From: Planctomycetota bacterium
Lineage (GTDB): Bacteria; Planctomycetota; Planctomycetia; Pirellulales; Pirellulaceae
Length of the DNA: 7,759 nucleotides
NCBI GenBank assembly: GCA_026692885.1
Contig: JAPLNJ010001073.1
Span: 1-7,759, forward strand
Direction: 5' to 3'
Part shown: one piece after another, positions 1 through 6,425 of the stretch
How the letters are laid out: every line of letters begins with the position of its first letter
How positions within the stretch are numbered: position 1 is the stretch's first letter
The notes under the pieces: model-generated
Told to the model about the DNA's origin: nothing
Seen by the model: the letters and a program-made list of their open reading frames with translations, nothing else
The model's database searches: none
Made by a program: the position numbers and the translations under genes

Positions 1-2078
1 TCCTCTTCCTCGTCGTCCTCGAACGACGGTTCGTCGTGGGAGTGCCCCCGGCTGGTTCCGCCCAGTTCGAACCGCGGAGGCTGCCAGTAATCCTCGGCGT
101 TGGCTTCCAGGAAGTCGAGGAACTTACAGGCCAGTTTGCCGGCGGCAGCGACGCGATCCGGTGCTGCATCCTGGCGTGTTTGCCGCTGCAGTTGCAACAT
201 CCAGCGTTCGGCCAGCTCGGCGAAAGAGGTGTCTCCCTTTTCCAGGCCCAACTCGTCCGCCCGGCAGAGCCAGTGGATCAGCAAGGCCATCGAAGAGACA
301 AAGTCCTCCCGCTCCAGCAGCGCCCGCACGACCAAGGAATAGGCCTTGGGAGAATCGAACAGATCGGCATGGGGCGCCCAGAACGCGACATCTGCGGCCG
401 CCGCTCCGCCCTGATGCCAGAGATGCAGTGCCTTGGCGACCAGTTCGGCCGCGCGAAAGGCATCCGCCGCATCGATGGCTTCCACGCTGGAGACCTCATG
501 TGCCGCGTACTTGCGCCACCACGTCGTAGCCGCCTCGAAGCGTTCGGCCACGCGGCGACACAAGTCGGGCTGGTCCTTGGCGGCGGCCTCGCTCCAGATC
601 CGCGAGTAGACCGCGAAGACTTGTTCCATCAGATGCACTAGCTCGTCGGCACGATGATCGCGCACCGTGTTTTCCAGGGCCGGAAACAAACTGAAGTTCG
701 CGTCAAAGCCCAGGATGTTCCAGGGATCGACCAGGGCCCCACAGCCGATACTCCGGCGGATCCAATCCATCACGTCCTCGACCAAGGACGCCGCGTGTTC
801 CAGATTCTCGGCCGAGATCGCCTGGTCGCTCTCGCTCAGCCGGCAATCGATGTGGCACAGCATCCGCGCCGAGGCCGCGGGGACGACGTTGGCATGCTGC
901 GCCGCCGTGTCGGCGTAACCCATGCGGGCAAAGACGGCCGCCAAGTGGACATGCTCCAACTGCGACGCGCGGCAGCGAGCCAATTCGGCGTTCAAGTGCT
1001 GGCGGGCGCCGCCGAACGGCTGGCGGCGTTTGGCGGCTTCCTCCCGCAAGCGTTCGCCGTGCGAGCCGATCATCCGCTCCAACAGCCGCTCGTAGAAGGC
1101 GTCTCGGTAGACTGCGATTTTCGGCAGCAGATTGGACAGGGACACCGACGAGTCGTGGCTGTCCGGGCCGGCTCCGCTGACGCCGGTAGCCATGATCATC
1201 GTACCCGCCAACACGGCGGCCGCCTCGAACAGCAATTCCTCGCGAGGCAGCCCCTCGGAGCCATTCGGACGCTTCATCAGGGCGTTCAGCGTCACCTGCT
1301 GGGCTACATACCGGCGGTAGTATCCGCCTTGATCGATCTGGTGCGGATCCCACTGGCCAAAATGGTAATTGGGGCGTTTATTGACGGGATGGTCAAAGTC
1401 GTAAGCCCGCGGATCGAAGGCCAGTTCGTCCAATAGCTCGGGATTGAAGTGAGCCTCCCGCAGGATCTCCTCGTCGGTTAGCCGCAACAGCGTCAGCGTC
1501 AGTTCGACGACCTGGCAGTACGGCCCCACGGCGCTGCCGGCGTCGCGGATGTACAGCGGCACCGGCCGGACCCATTCGTGCTCGTACGGCTCGATCTTCT
1601 TCGACTCCAGGGTCGCCACGGGGCGATACCCAAGGTAGTCATTCAACTGGGTGATGGCGCCGCGGCGGATGCGCTCGACGTCGGTCCAGGGCGAGCTCTG
1701 ACGCAGGACGGCTTCCACCGCTCGGCCCACAAAGAACGCATTAAAGAGCGCAGCTTCGTTCTGGTGAAACAATAAATCGCGGTGGAATTCCAGGTAACCG
1801 GGCAGTACGTGGGTCTGTACCAAATCCAGGATGGCTGACGCCTGCCCCGCATCCCGAAACGTGGCCGAATGTTGCTGCAACTCGGTAAGCTTGGTCTGCA
1901 GCACCTCCAGCGCGACTCGCCAAGTCGGACGTTTGCCGTCACCGTGGGCCGCCAATTCGAACACGCGATTCAGGTTTCGCAGGAATTTCGCGTCCGCGGC
2001 GCCCGATGAAAAATTCAGATAGCCGAGGATCTGCTCCAGAGCCTTCTGGTCCTCGACATTCAGATCTGACAGCCCCAT
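1..2078 (-). CDS. Large uncharacterised protein, C-terminal end beyond window
   Basis: The minus strand is open without a stop from an ATG at 2078 to the window edge: 692 complete codons, with the stop outside the window. A GGAG (2087-2090) lies 8 bases upstream of the ATG and supports this start. I recognise no domain. The visible protein starts MGLSDLNVEDQKALEQILGY. It has no signal peptide or obvious membrane segment and looks soluble, probably cytoplasmic, and rich in helices (many Ala, Leu, Glu, Arg and Trp). Distinctive stretches are NYHFGQWDPH at residues 237-246, a His-rich QLEHVHLAAVF stretch, CHIDC at about 408-412, and a strongly acidic run (DDEEEE) at the visible end. Helical repeats of TPR type are possible in the second half but I cannot show a period. 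The gene lies downstream of, and in the same direction as, the aldolase gene and has its own upstream element. Reality of the frame is near certain from its length and codon pattern; function is unknown. Confidence 0.9.
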   Translation of the reverse strand, partial: MGLSDLNVEDQKALEQILGYLNFSSGAADAKFLRNLNRVFELAAHGDGKRPTWRVALEVLQTKLTELQQHSATFRDAGQASAILDLVQTHVLPGYLEFHRDLLFHQNEAALFNAFFVGRAVEAVLRQSSPWTDVERIRRGAITQLNDYLGYRPVATLESKKIEPYEHEWVRPVPLYIRDAGSAVGPYCQVVELTLTLLRLTDEEILREAHFNPELLDELAFDPRAYDFDHPVNKRPNYHFGQWDPHQIDQGGYYRRYVAQQVTLNALMKRPNGSEGLPREELLFEAAAVLAGTMIMATGVSGAGPDSHDSSVSLSNLLPKIAVYRDAFYERLLERMIGSHGERLREEAAKRRQPFGGARQHLNAELARCRASQLEHVHLAAVFARMGYADTAAQHANVVPAASARMLCHIDCRLSESDQAISAENLEHAASLVEDVMDWIRRSIGCGALVDPWNILGFDANFSLFPALENTVRDHRADELVHLMEQVFAVYSRIWSEAAAKDQPDLCRRVAERFEAATTWWRKYAAHEVSSVEAIDAADAFRAAELVAKALHLWHQGGAAAADVAFWAPHADLFDSPKAYSLVVRALLEREDFVSSMALLIHWLCRADELGLEKGDTSFAELAERWMLQLQRQTRQDAAPDRVAAAGKLACKFLDFLEANAEDYWQPPRFELGGTSRGHSHDEPSFEDDEEE

Positions 2079-2111
2079 GACGCTAACTCCGCCAAGCCAA
2101 TCACCCGTTGC

Positions 2112-2157
2112 TCCGCTCAATGTATGTTCGAAAAGGCAAATGGTCTAGGCCGTGCTA
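2112..2157 (-). promoter_or_regulatory. Upstream repeat element, copy 1
   Basis: TCCGCTCAATGTATGTTCG (2112-2130, plus-strand reading) is identical to 3120-3138. After 11 variable bases, GGTCTAGGC (2142-2150) is identical to 3150-3158. The element ends 33 bases before the ATG of the large minus-strand gene. Copy 2 ends 31 bases before the ATG of the aldolase gene, in the same orientation. A conserved place and orientation suggest a promoter, operator or leader RNA element. This is inferred; no clear -35/-10 pair is seen in it. Confidence 0.6.
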
Positions 2158-2167
2158 GCATCCGTTT

Positions 2168-2331
2168 TGGAGTGCGGCGACTTGTCGCCGCTTTTCACCG
2201 ACCCGAGTTTGCCAAGAAACGCAGTTTCGTTGATCCCGCAGGCGATTCCTTCCGGCGGCGGCCAAGGATCGAGGTATTCCGGAGCCTGTGAAAAGCGGCG
2301 ACGAGATACCCTCTGGGTCCACCGCACTCCA
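2168..2331. mobile_element. 164-bp element with imperfect terminal inverted repeats (MITE/REP-like)
   Basis: The left end reads TGGAGTGCGG (2168-2177) and the right end CCGCACTCCA (2322-2331), an exact 10-base inverted pair. Further in, GTCGCCGCTTTTCAC (2184-2198) is matched inversely by GTGAAAAGCGGCGAC (2288-2302). The left end also folds on itself: GCGGCGAC (2174-2181) pairs with GTCGCCGC (2184-2191) across a TT loop. There is no coding capacity of note. It fills most of the spacer between the aldolase stop (2342) and the next gene's upstream element, so it could act as a transcription terminator or attenuator for the aldolase transcript. A non-autonomous mobile or REP-type repeat is the likeliest reading. 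No clear target-site duplication is seen. Confidence 0.55.
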
Positions 2332-2341
2332 CCGTCTTGGC

Positions 2342-3088
2342 TCACCGCAGATTGTGGCGGCGGGCCAATTCGTCCGGACGCTGGTCGATCCGGGCGACGT
2401 GCTGCGGGGATAATGGCCGCGGCCCCCCGGCGGCCAGCGTGGTGGAGATGACGCGGCAGGTCTTCACCAGCATGTGCGTGATGTTCAGCACTTCCTGGGC
2501 TGTCGCGCCCAACGCGATCACCCCGTGGTTCTCCATCAGAATGACTTTGGGCACACGACCCTCCCGGCTTTGGAAGTCCTGCAGCGCCTGCCGCACGGTC
2601 AGCGCCAGTGGCAAGCCGGGATCGGTGTAGGGGATGTAGACGTAAGCCGGGCCGAGCAGTACGATTTGATCGGGAAACAACGAACCGGCGAAGATTTCCC
2701 GGCTGCGCTGACTGCACAACAGGCCCACGGCCACGGTCGGATGCGTGTGCCCGACGAACTGCACGCCTTCTAACTGCAGGCACAAAGCGTGCAGGAACGT
2801 CTCGATTGAGGGTGCCCGCTCGCTCGCGACGGTGGCAGATCTAAGCAGGCGTTGGACGTCCCGGTCGTCGAGCAGCGGCCCGTCGAGCGAGGTCAGTACC
2901 GGGGCCGACTGGACGCGGACGAAACTTTCCCGGTCCGCGCACACCAAAGGTGCGCCCGAAGCCTTCACCCAGAACGAATCCTGGTCGGCGAGTACGGACG
3001 TATTGCCTTCGCCGAGCACGGCGAAATCGTAGGCCGGGTCGCCCAGCGAGCGAGACATTTCCACCAATTGGTCCAGCAAGTCGTTCAT
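2342..3088 (-). CDS. Class II aldolase/adducin family protein
   Basis: 248 residues, a usual length for this family of zinc-dependent sugar-phosphate (L-fuculose-1-P, L-rhamnulose-1-P, L-ribulose-5-P) aldolases and epimerases. Visible landmarks are GEGNTS at 26-31 and KASG at 42-45 (phosphate-binding loops of the family), Glu96 and His100 in PSIETFLHA (Glu96 matches the catalytic Glu of FucA by position), HTHP with His114 and His116, and NHG with His188. The three His residues are the expected Zn ligands. The start is ATG at 3088 with a weak GGAA upstream, and the stop is TGA at 2342-2344. The upstream repeat element lies 31 bases before the start. No sugar kinase or isomerase is adjacent, so the substrate cannot be named. 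Family membership is secure; aldolase, epimerase or a non-catalytic relative are all possible. Confidence 0.92.
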   Translation of the reverse strand: MNDLLDQLVEMSRSLGDPAYDFAVLGEGNTSVLADQDSFWVKASGAPLVCADRESFVRVQSAPVLTSLDGPLLDDRDVQRLLRSATVASERAPSIETFLHALCLQLEGVQFVGHTHPTVAVGLLCSQRSREIFAGSLFPDQIVLLGPAYVYIPYTDPGLPLALTVRQALQDFQSREGRVPKVILMENHGVIALGATAQEVLNITHMLVKTCRVISTTLAAGGPRPLSPQHVARIDQRPDELARRHNLR

Positions 3089-3119
3089 TGAATTCCGTCA
3101 GTTAATGGGTTGTCGGTTA

Positions 3120-3165
3120 TCCGCTCAATGTATGTTCGCAAGGCCCAGCGGTCTAGGCGGTGTTG
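3120..3165 (-). promoter_or_regulatory. Upstream repeat element, copy 2
   Basis: This is the second copy of the element seen at 2112-2157. The first 19 bases (3120-3138) are identical and the GGTCTAGGC block (3150-3158) sits at exactly the same 30-base offset. The 11 bases between are poorly conserved (5 of 11), so selection or recent copying touches the two outer blocks. It lies 31 bases upstream of the aldolase ATG. Function is inferred from placement only. Confidence 0.6.
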
Positions 3166-3184
3166 CTGCGAACATCTTCTTCCT

Positions 3185-3304
3185 CGTTCCCAGGCTGCCT
3201 GGGAACGCACTGCCTTGCCGGCTCCGCCGGCCTTCCTGCGAGGCGGAGCCTCGCATCCAGAGGGTTACAGGGCAGAGCCTCGTGACCAGGGCGATTCGCG
3301 AATC
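3185..3304. repeat. Cluster of four perfect palindromes (REP/BIME-like intergenic repeat)
   Basis: Three hairpins stand in a row: 3185-3207 (11-bp arms, CGTTCCCAGGC and its inverse, one-base centre), 3217-3231 (GCCGGC arms, loop TCC), and 3238-3254 (GCGAGGC and GCCTCGC, loop GGA). A 12-bp palindrome, GATTCGCGAATC, follows at 3293-3304. It lies in the spacer between two divergent genes, upstream of the phosphomannomutase promoter. The CGTTCCCAGGC-type palindrome resembles dispersed repeats I associate with planctomycete spacers, but this is recalled, not searched. It has no T-run, so it is not a typical intrinsic terminator. Confidence 0.6.
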
Positions 3305-3318
3305 TTGGACGATGCAGA

Positions 3319-3349
3319 ATGTTCACAGCAGTGAGTCTAGTCCGTGCTA
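3319..3349 (-). repeat. Degenerate third copy of the upstream element
   Basis: GTCTAG, one variable base, then CCGTGCTA (3335-3349) matches 2143-2157 at 14 of 15 bases. ATGTTC (3319-3324) matches 2124-2129, but the gap between the two blocks is 3 bases shorter than in copies 1 and 2. The CGCTCAATGT part is lost. No minus-strand gene starts just downstream, so this may be a relic. Confidence 0.4.
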
Positions 3350-3359
3350 CTCATGTGAT

Positions 3360-3405
3360 TTGAACGATACCCCCTGTTCAAAAAATCGGCCCGTTCCCTT
3401 ACAAT
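3360..3405 (+). promoter_or_regulatory. Putative sigma-70-like promoter with overlapping inverted repeat
   Basis: TTCAAA (3377-3382, 4 of 6 to TTGACA) and TACAAT (3400-3405, 5 of 6 to TATAAT) are exactly 17 bases apart. Transcription would begin near 3412, leaving a leader of about 34 bases with GGAGG before the GTG start of the phosphomannomutase gene. An inverted repeat TTGAAC-N10-GTTCAA (3360-3365 and 3376-3381) covers the -35 box and could be an operator. Both are inferred from sequence alone. Confidence 0.45.
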
Positions 3406-3445
3406 TCTGGTCTTTGACGGCAAGGGGTTACGGAGGGCTATCCAC

Positions 3446-4891
3446 GTGCAAATTCCAGAATTCATCTTCAAGTCCTACGACATTCGCGGGGTTGTCGATA
3501 CGGAGCTCGACGAATCGACTGCGTATCTGATCGGTGCGGCGACCGTGGCCACGCTTCGCGCCAAACGGCTGGCTGTGGGCCGCGACATGCGGAGCCACAG
3601 TCCCCGCTTGGAAGCGGCCTTGATCCGGGGCATCACCGCGGCCGGAGCGGATGTGGTCTCGATCGGTCAATGCTCCACACCGATGAGTTACTTCGCCGTG
3701 GCCACCCTCGACGTGGATGGGGCCGTCATGGTCACGGCATCGCACAATCCCGGACAGGACAACGGATTTAAGTTCTCAAAACGTGCTGAGAGCGGTGAAC
3801 GCGGTGTGCAGCCGATGGGGATGGGGACGGGGCTCGAAATCGTGCGAGAGCTTGTTCTTTCTGGCAAGGTCGGAATCGACTCGGCGCCGCAACCGGGCAG
3901 TGTTGAGCGGATCGATTTGCTGGATGCGTGGTGCAGGCATCTGACCCAGTACTTGCCAAAACTGCGACCCAGGAAGATTGTGGTGGACTGCGGCAACAGT
4001 ATCATGGGGCCGATTCTGCGGCGTTTGTTGGAGCATGTCGACCCCGATGGCAAGCTGGAGATCCTGTGGCTGTTCGAGGAGCCGGATGGAACCTTTCCCT
4101 GGCATCCTGCCGACCCGCTCACCCTGGTCAATCTCCGTCATCTGCAAGGTGCAGTCCTGGTCTCGAACGCAGATTTCGGGGTGGCATTCGATGGCGACGG
4201 CGATCGGCTGGCGTTTGTCGACGGGAACGCGAGGTTCATTGGCTGTGATCTCATGACGGCTCTGTTCGCTCGCAAGATCCTGGCCGTGCCAGAAAATCGT
4301 GGCAAGAAAGTGCTCTACGATCTGCGCAGTTCGTTCGTGGTCAAGGAAGAGATTGAGGCGGCTGGCGGCGTCGCCGAAATGTGTCGCGTGGGCCACAGCC
4401 ACATCAAAGCCGCGATGCGAGGCAATTACAAGGGTGCCGTGCTCGACCCGCCGCTGCCCGGCGAAGCCGTGTTTGCGGGTGAACTTTCGGGGCACTTTTT
4501 TTTCAAGGATTGCTTCACCATCGACACTTCGGAACGCACGTTTCTGCTGGCGCTGGACCTGATGTCCGACGGTGATCGCTCCCTCGCCGACCGAATCGCT
4601 CCCTTGCGCCGCTACCACCATTCCGGCGAAATCAACTTCCGACTGCCAGGACAGCAGGCCATCCAGGACGTCTTGCAGGCTGTCGAACTGCGGTTTCCTG
4701 GCGCTCGCGTGTTCAAGTTGGACGGTGTCACGGTCCAAGCGGATTCGTGGTGGTTGAACGTTCGGCCGTCGAATACGGAACCCGTGCTCCGATTCACTGC
4801 GGAGAGCTTGGAGAGCCCTGAAGCCCTGGCAAAAGTAATTTCGGACGTTGAGGGGCTGATCGTCGAGCACCACGGAACGCGAAAAACGTAG
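3446..4891 (+). CDS. manB: Phosphomannomutase/phosphoglucomutase
   Basis: 481 residues, a typical length for the alpha-D-phosphohexomutase superfamily. The enzyme moves phosphate between C6 and C1 of mannose (and often glucose) through a phosphoserine. This supplies mannose-1-P or glucose-1-P for GDP-mannose and other nucleotide sugars, in the cytoplasm. All four signature loops are present: FKSYDIRG at the N-terminus (residues 8-15), TASHNP with the catalytic Ser99, the Mg-binding DGDGDR at 249-254, the sugar-recognition GELSGH at 345-350, and the phosphate-binding RPSNTEP at 440-446. This pattern is that of the AlgC/ManB subfamily. The start is GTG at 3446, chosen because GGAGG (3432-3436) sits about 9 bases upstream and the YDIRG motif falls at the usual place. 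It is preceded by a plausible promoter. An 8-T run at 4496-4503 codes for Phe residues. Mannose versus glucose preference cannot be read from sequence. Confidence 0.93.
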   Translation: MQIPEFIFKSYDIRGVVDTELDESTAYLIGAATVATLRAKRLAVGRDMRSHSPRLEAALIRGITAAGADVVSIGQCSTPMSYFAVATLDVDGAVMVTASHNPGQDNGFKFSKRAESGERGVQPMGMGTGLEIVRELVLSGKVGIDSAPQPGSVERIDLLDAWCRHLTQYLPKLRPRKIVVDCGNSIMGPILRRLLEHVDPDGKLEILWLFEEPDGTFPWHPADPLTLVNLRHLQGAVLVSNADFGVAFDGDGDRLAFVDGNARFIGCDLMTALFARKILAVPENRGKKVLYDLRSSFVVKEEIEAAGGVAEMCRVGHSHIKAAMRGNYKGAVLDPPLPGEAVFAGELSGHFFFKDCFTIDTSERTFLLALDLMSDGDRSLADRIAPLRRYHHSGEINFRLPGQQAIQDVLQAVELRFPGARVFKLDGVTVQADSWWLNVRPSNTEPVLRFTAESLESPEALAKVISDVEGLIVEHHGTRKT

Positions 4892-4933
4892 GACTGCCAA
4901 AGAAACAAGTGTCGCAAGCATACGAGCATCGTA

Positions 4934-4976
4934 GTCGTCACGCTCCGCCGTGACGACATGTCTTCACGGCGGAGCG
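4934..4976. repeat. Nested palindrome repeat between the two mutase genes
   Basis: Two overlapping hairpins share the same left bases. Hairpin A is 4934-4957: GTCGTCACG pairs with CGTGACGAC, loop CTCCGC. Hairpin B is 4941-4976: CGCTCCGCCGTGA pairs perfectly over 13 bases with TCACGGCGGAGCG. The 10-base loop of B contains the palindrome GACATGTC, so as DNA the whole 36 bases are palindromic except for one pair. It begins 42 bases after the manB stop. There is no T-run, so a REP-like repeat or RNA-processing/attenuation structure is likelier than a classic terminator. Confidence 0.6.
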
Positions 4977-5081
4977 AGCTGACCACACTGAAGTTACGAC
5001 AATTAGTTCTTTCACGGTCCGTAGCTTCTTGCGCCCTTCCCAGCTAAACCTCGATTCTAACGTACACGGAGGACGCCAGCG

Positions 5082-6425
5082 GTGAGTGAACTAATCATCA
5101 GTGTCTCGGGTCTACGCGGGGCGGTGGGCGAAAGCCTAACGCCGGAAGTGGCCCTGCGGTACGCATGCGCCTTTGCCGCGGGATTGGAAGACGGACCGAT
5201 TCTGGTGACTCGCGATGGTCGCACGACCGGTCGCATGCTGGTCGATGCCGTGCGCAGCGGATTGTGTGCGGTGGGTCGCCAGGTGATCGATGCGGACCTG
5301 GTGGCCACGCCGACCACCGGGGTGTTGGTGCGTCAACTCCAAGCTGCCGGAGGAATTCAGGTAACCGCCAGCCATAATCCGGCGCTCTACAACGGGCTGA
5401 AGCTCTTCTCGCGGGAGGGGCGGATCATCACCGCCGCCGCGGGCGAGCAGGTGGCTAGTCGTTATCATGCTGGCCACCTTGCCTGGGTCAAGCATGACCA
5501 TGTCGGTCAAGTCGTCTCCTGCGCGGACACGCTCAGCGCACATGCCAAATTGGTCTTGGCTACCGTCGACGTGGAACGTATTCGCGCGAGGCGTTTCAAG
5601 ATCCTCTTGGACTCCAATCATGCGTCCGGCGGCCCGCTGGGCCAGCGTTTGCTGAGCGACCTGCGTTGCGACGTCACGCACGTGGGGGCTGAACCCGACG
5701 GCCGCTTCGAGCATCTACCGGAACCGACGTTTGAGAATCTTTCCGATTCGTGTGCGCAAGTTGCCTCCGTCGGGGCCGATGTCGGTTTCTTCCCAGATCC
5801 GGATGCAGACCGGCTTGCGGTGGCCGACGAAACCGGACGCTACGTCGGCGAGGAATATACGCTGGCGTTGTGTACCGCTCACGTGTTACAGCAGCGTCGC
5901 GGCGCGGTGGTCACGAACGTGGCCACGAGTCGCATGGCAGAAGACCTGGCGCGGCAACACGGGGTTCCGTTCTTTCGAGCCCACGTGGGCGAGGCCAACG
6001 TGGTGGAAGTGATGCTTGCCCAGCAAGCCGTTCTGGGTGGCGAAGGCAACGGTGGGATTATTGACCCGCGGGTAGGGTATGTCCGCGACAGTTTTGTGGC
6101 GATGGCATTGATTCTCGACGCGCTGGCTGCGGCCGACCTGAAGCTGAGTCAGCTCGTCGATCGCCTGCCACGGTACTATATTGAGAAAACGAAAATCACC
6201 TTCGATCGCCGTAAGCTGGACCGCGCGGTCGACGTCTTGAAAGGGCTCTTCCCAGACGCCAAGTTCGACGACTGCGCGGGAAGACGTTTCGACTGGCCGG
6301 GCCAATGGATTCTGCTGCATCCGAGCAATACTGAGCCCATCGTGCGCATCATTGCGGAAGCGAATTCGCCGGAGGAATCCCAGGGATTGTGTCGCAGGAC
6401 TGCTCGCGCACTCGCAGAGCTGTAG
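5082..6425 (+). CDS. glmM: Phosphoglucosamine mutase-like alpha-D-phosphohexomutase (archaeal GlmM type)
   Basis: 447 residues, usual for GlmM. It likely converts glucosamine-6-P to glucosamine-1-P on the way to UDP-GlcNAc, the precursor for peptidoglycan and LPS. Visible motifs are SVSGLRG at 7-13 in place of the common FGTxGIRG, TASHNP with the phosphorylated Ser97, DPDADR at 239-244 as the metal loop, GGEGNGG at 319-325 as the sugar loop, and PSNTEP at 414-419. DPDADR and GGEGNGG are features I associate with archaeal-type GlmM/PMM rather than the bacterial GlmM with DGDADR and GEQSGH, so the substrate is less certain than the superfamily. The GTG start at 5082 has GGAGGA (5068-5073) 8 bases upstream. 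The 190-base gap after manB includes a palindromic repeat, and co-transcription with manB is possible but not shown. Confidence 0.87.
   Translation: MSELIISVSGLRGAVGESLTPEVALRYACAFAAGLEDGPILVTRDGRTTGRMLVDAVRSGLCAVGRQVIDADLVATPTTGVLVRQLQAAGGIQVTASHNPALYNGLKLFSREGRIITAAAGEQVASRYHAGHLAWVKHDHVGQVVSCADTLSAHAKLVLATVDVERIRARRFKILLDSNHASGGPLGQRLLSDLRCDVTHVGAEPDGRFEHLPEPTFENLSDSCAQVASVGADVGFFPDPDADRLAVADETGRYVGEEYTLALCTAHVLQQRRGAVVTNVATSRMAEDLARQHGVPFFRAHVGEANVVEVMLAQQAVLGGEGNGGIIDPRVGYVRDSFVAMALILDALAAADLKLSQLVDRLPRYYIEKTKITFDRRKLDRAVDVLKGLFPDAKFDDCAGRRFDWPGQWILLHPSNTEPIVRIIAEANSPEESQGLCRRTARALAEL

Noticed and set aside
36..1436. Forward frames of 201 and 260 codons in the left part
   Set aside because: Both are antisense to the uninterrupted 692-codon minus-strand frame. 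They have no motif and look like products of its codon bias.
2145..2783. 212-codon minus-strand frame overlapping the aldolase gene
   Set aside because: It reads the aldolase gene in another frame and runs through the inverted-repeat element; Arg/Ala-rich with no domain.
2112..3138. Aldolase gene as cargo of a composite transposon between the direct repeats
   Set aside because: The repeats are only about 40 bases, there is no transposase, and their fixed distance to two start codons fits a regulatory or leader element better. Recombination between them could still delete the aldolase gene.
3776..4921. 381-codon open frame on the minus strand opposite manB
   Set aside because: It lies wholly antisense to a phosphohexomutase with every family motif intact. 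It has no domain, and GC-rich genes often leave long antisense frames.
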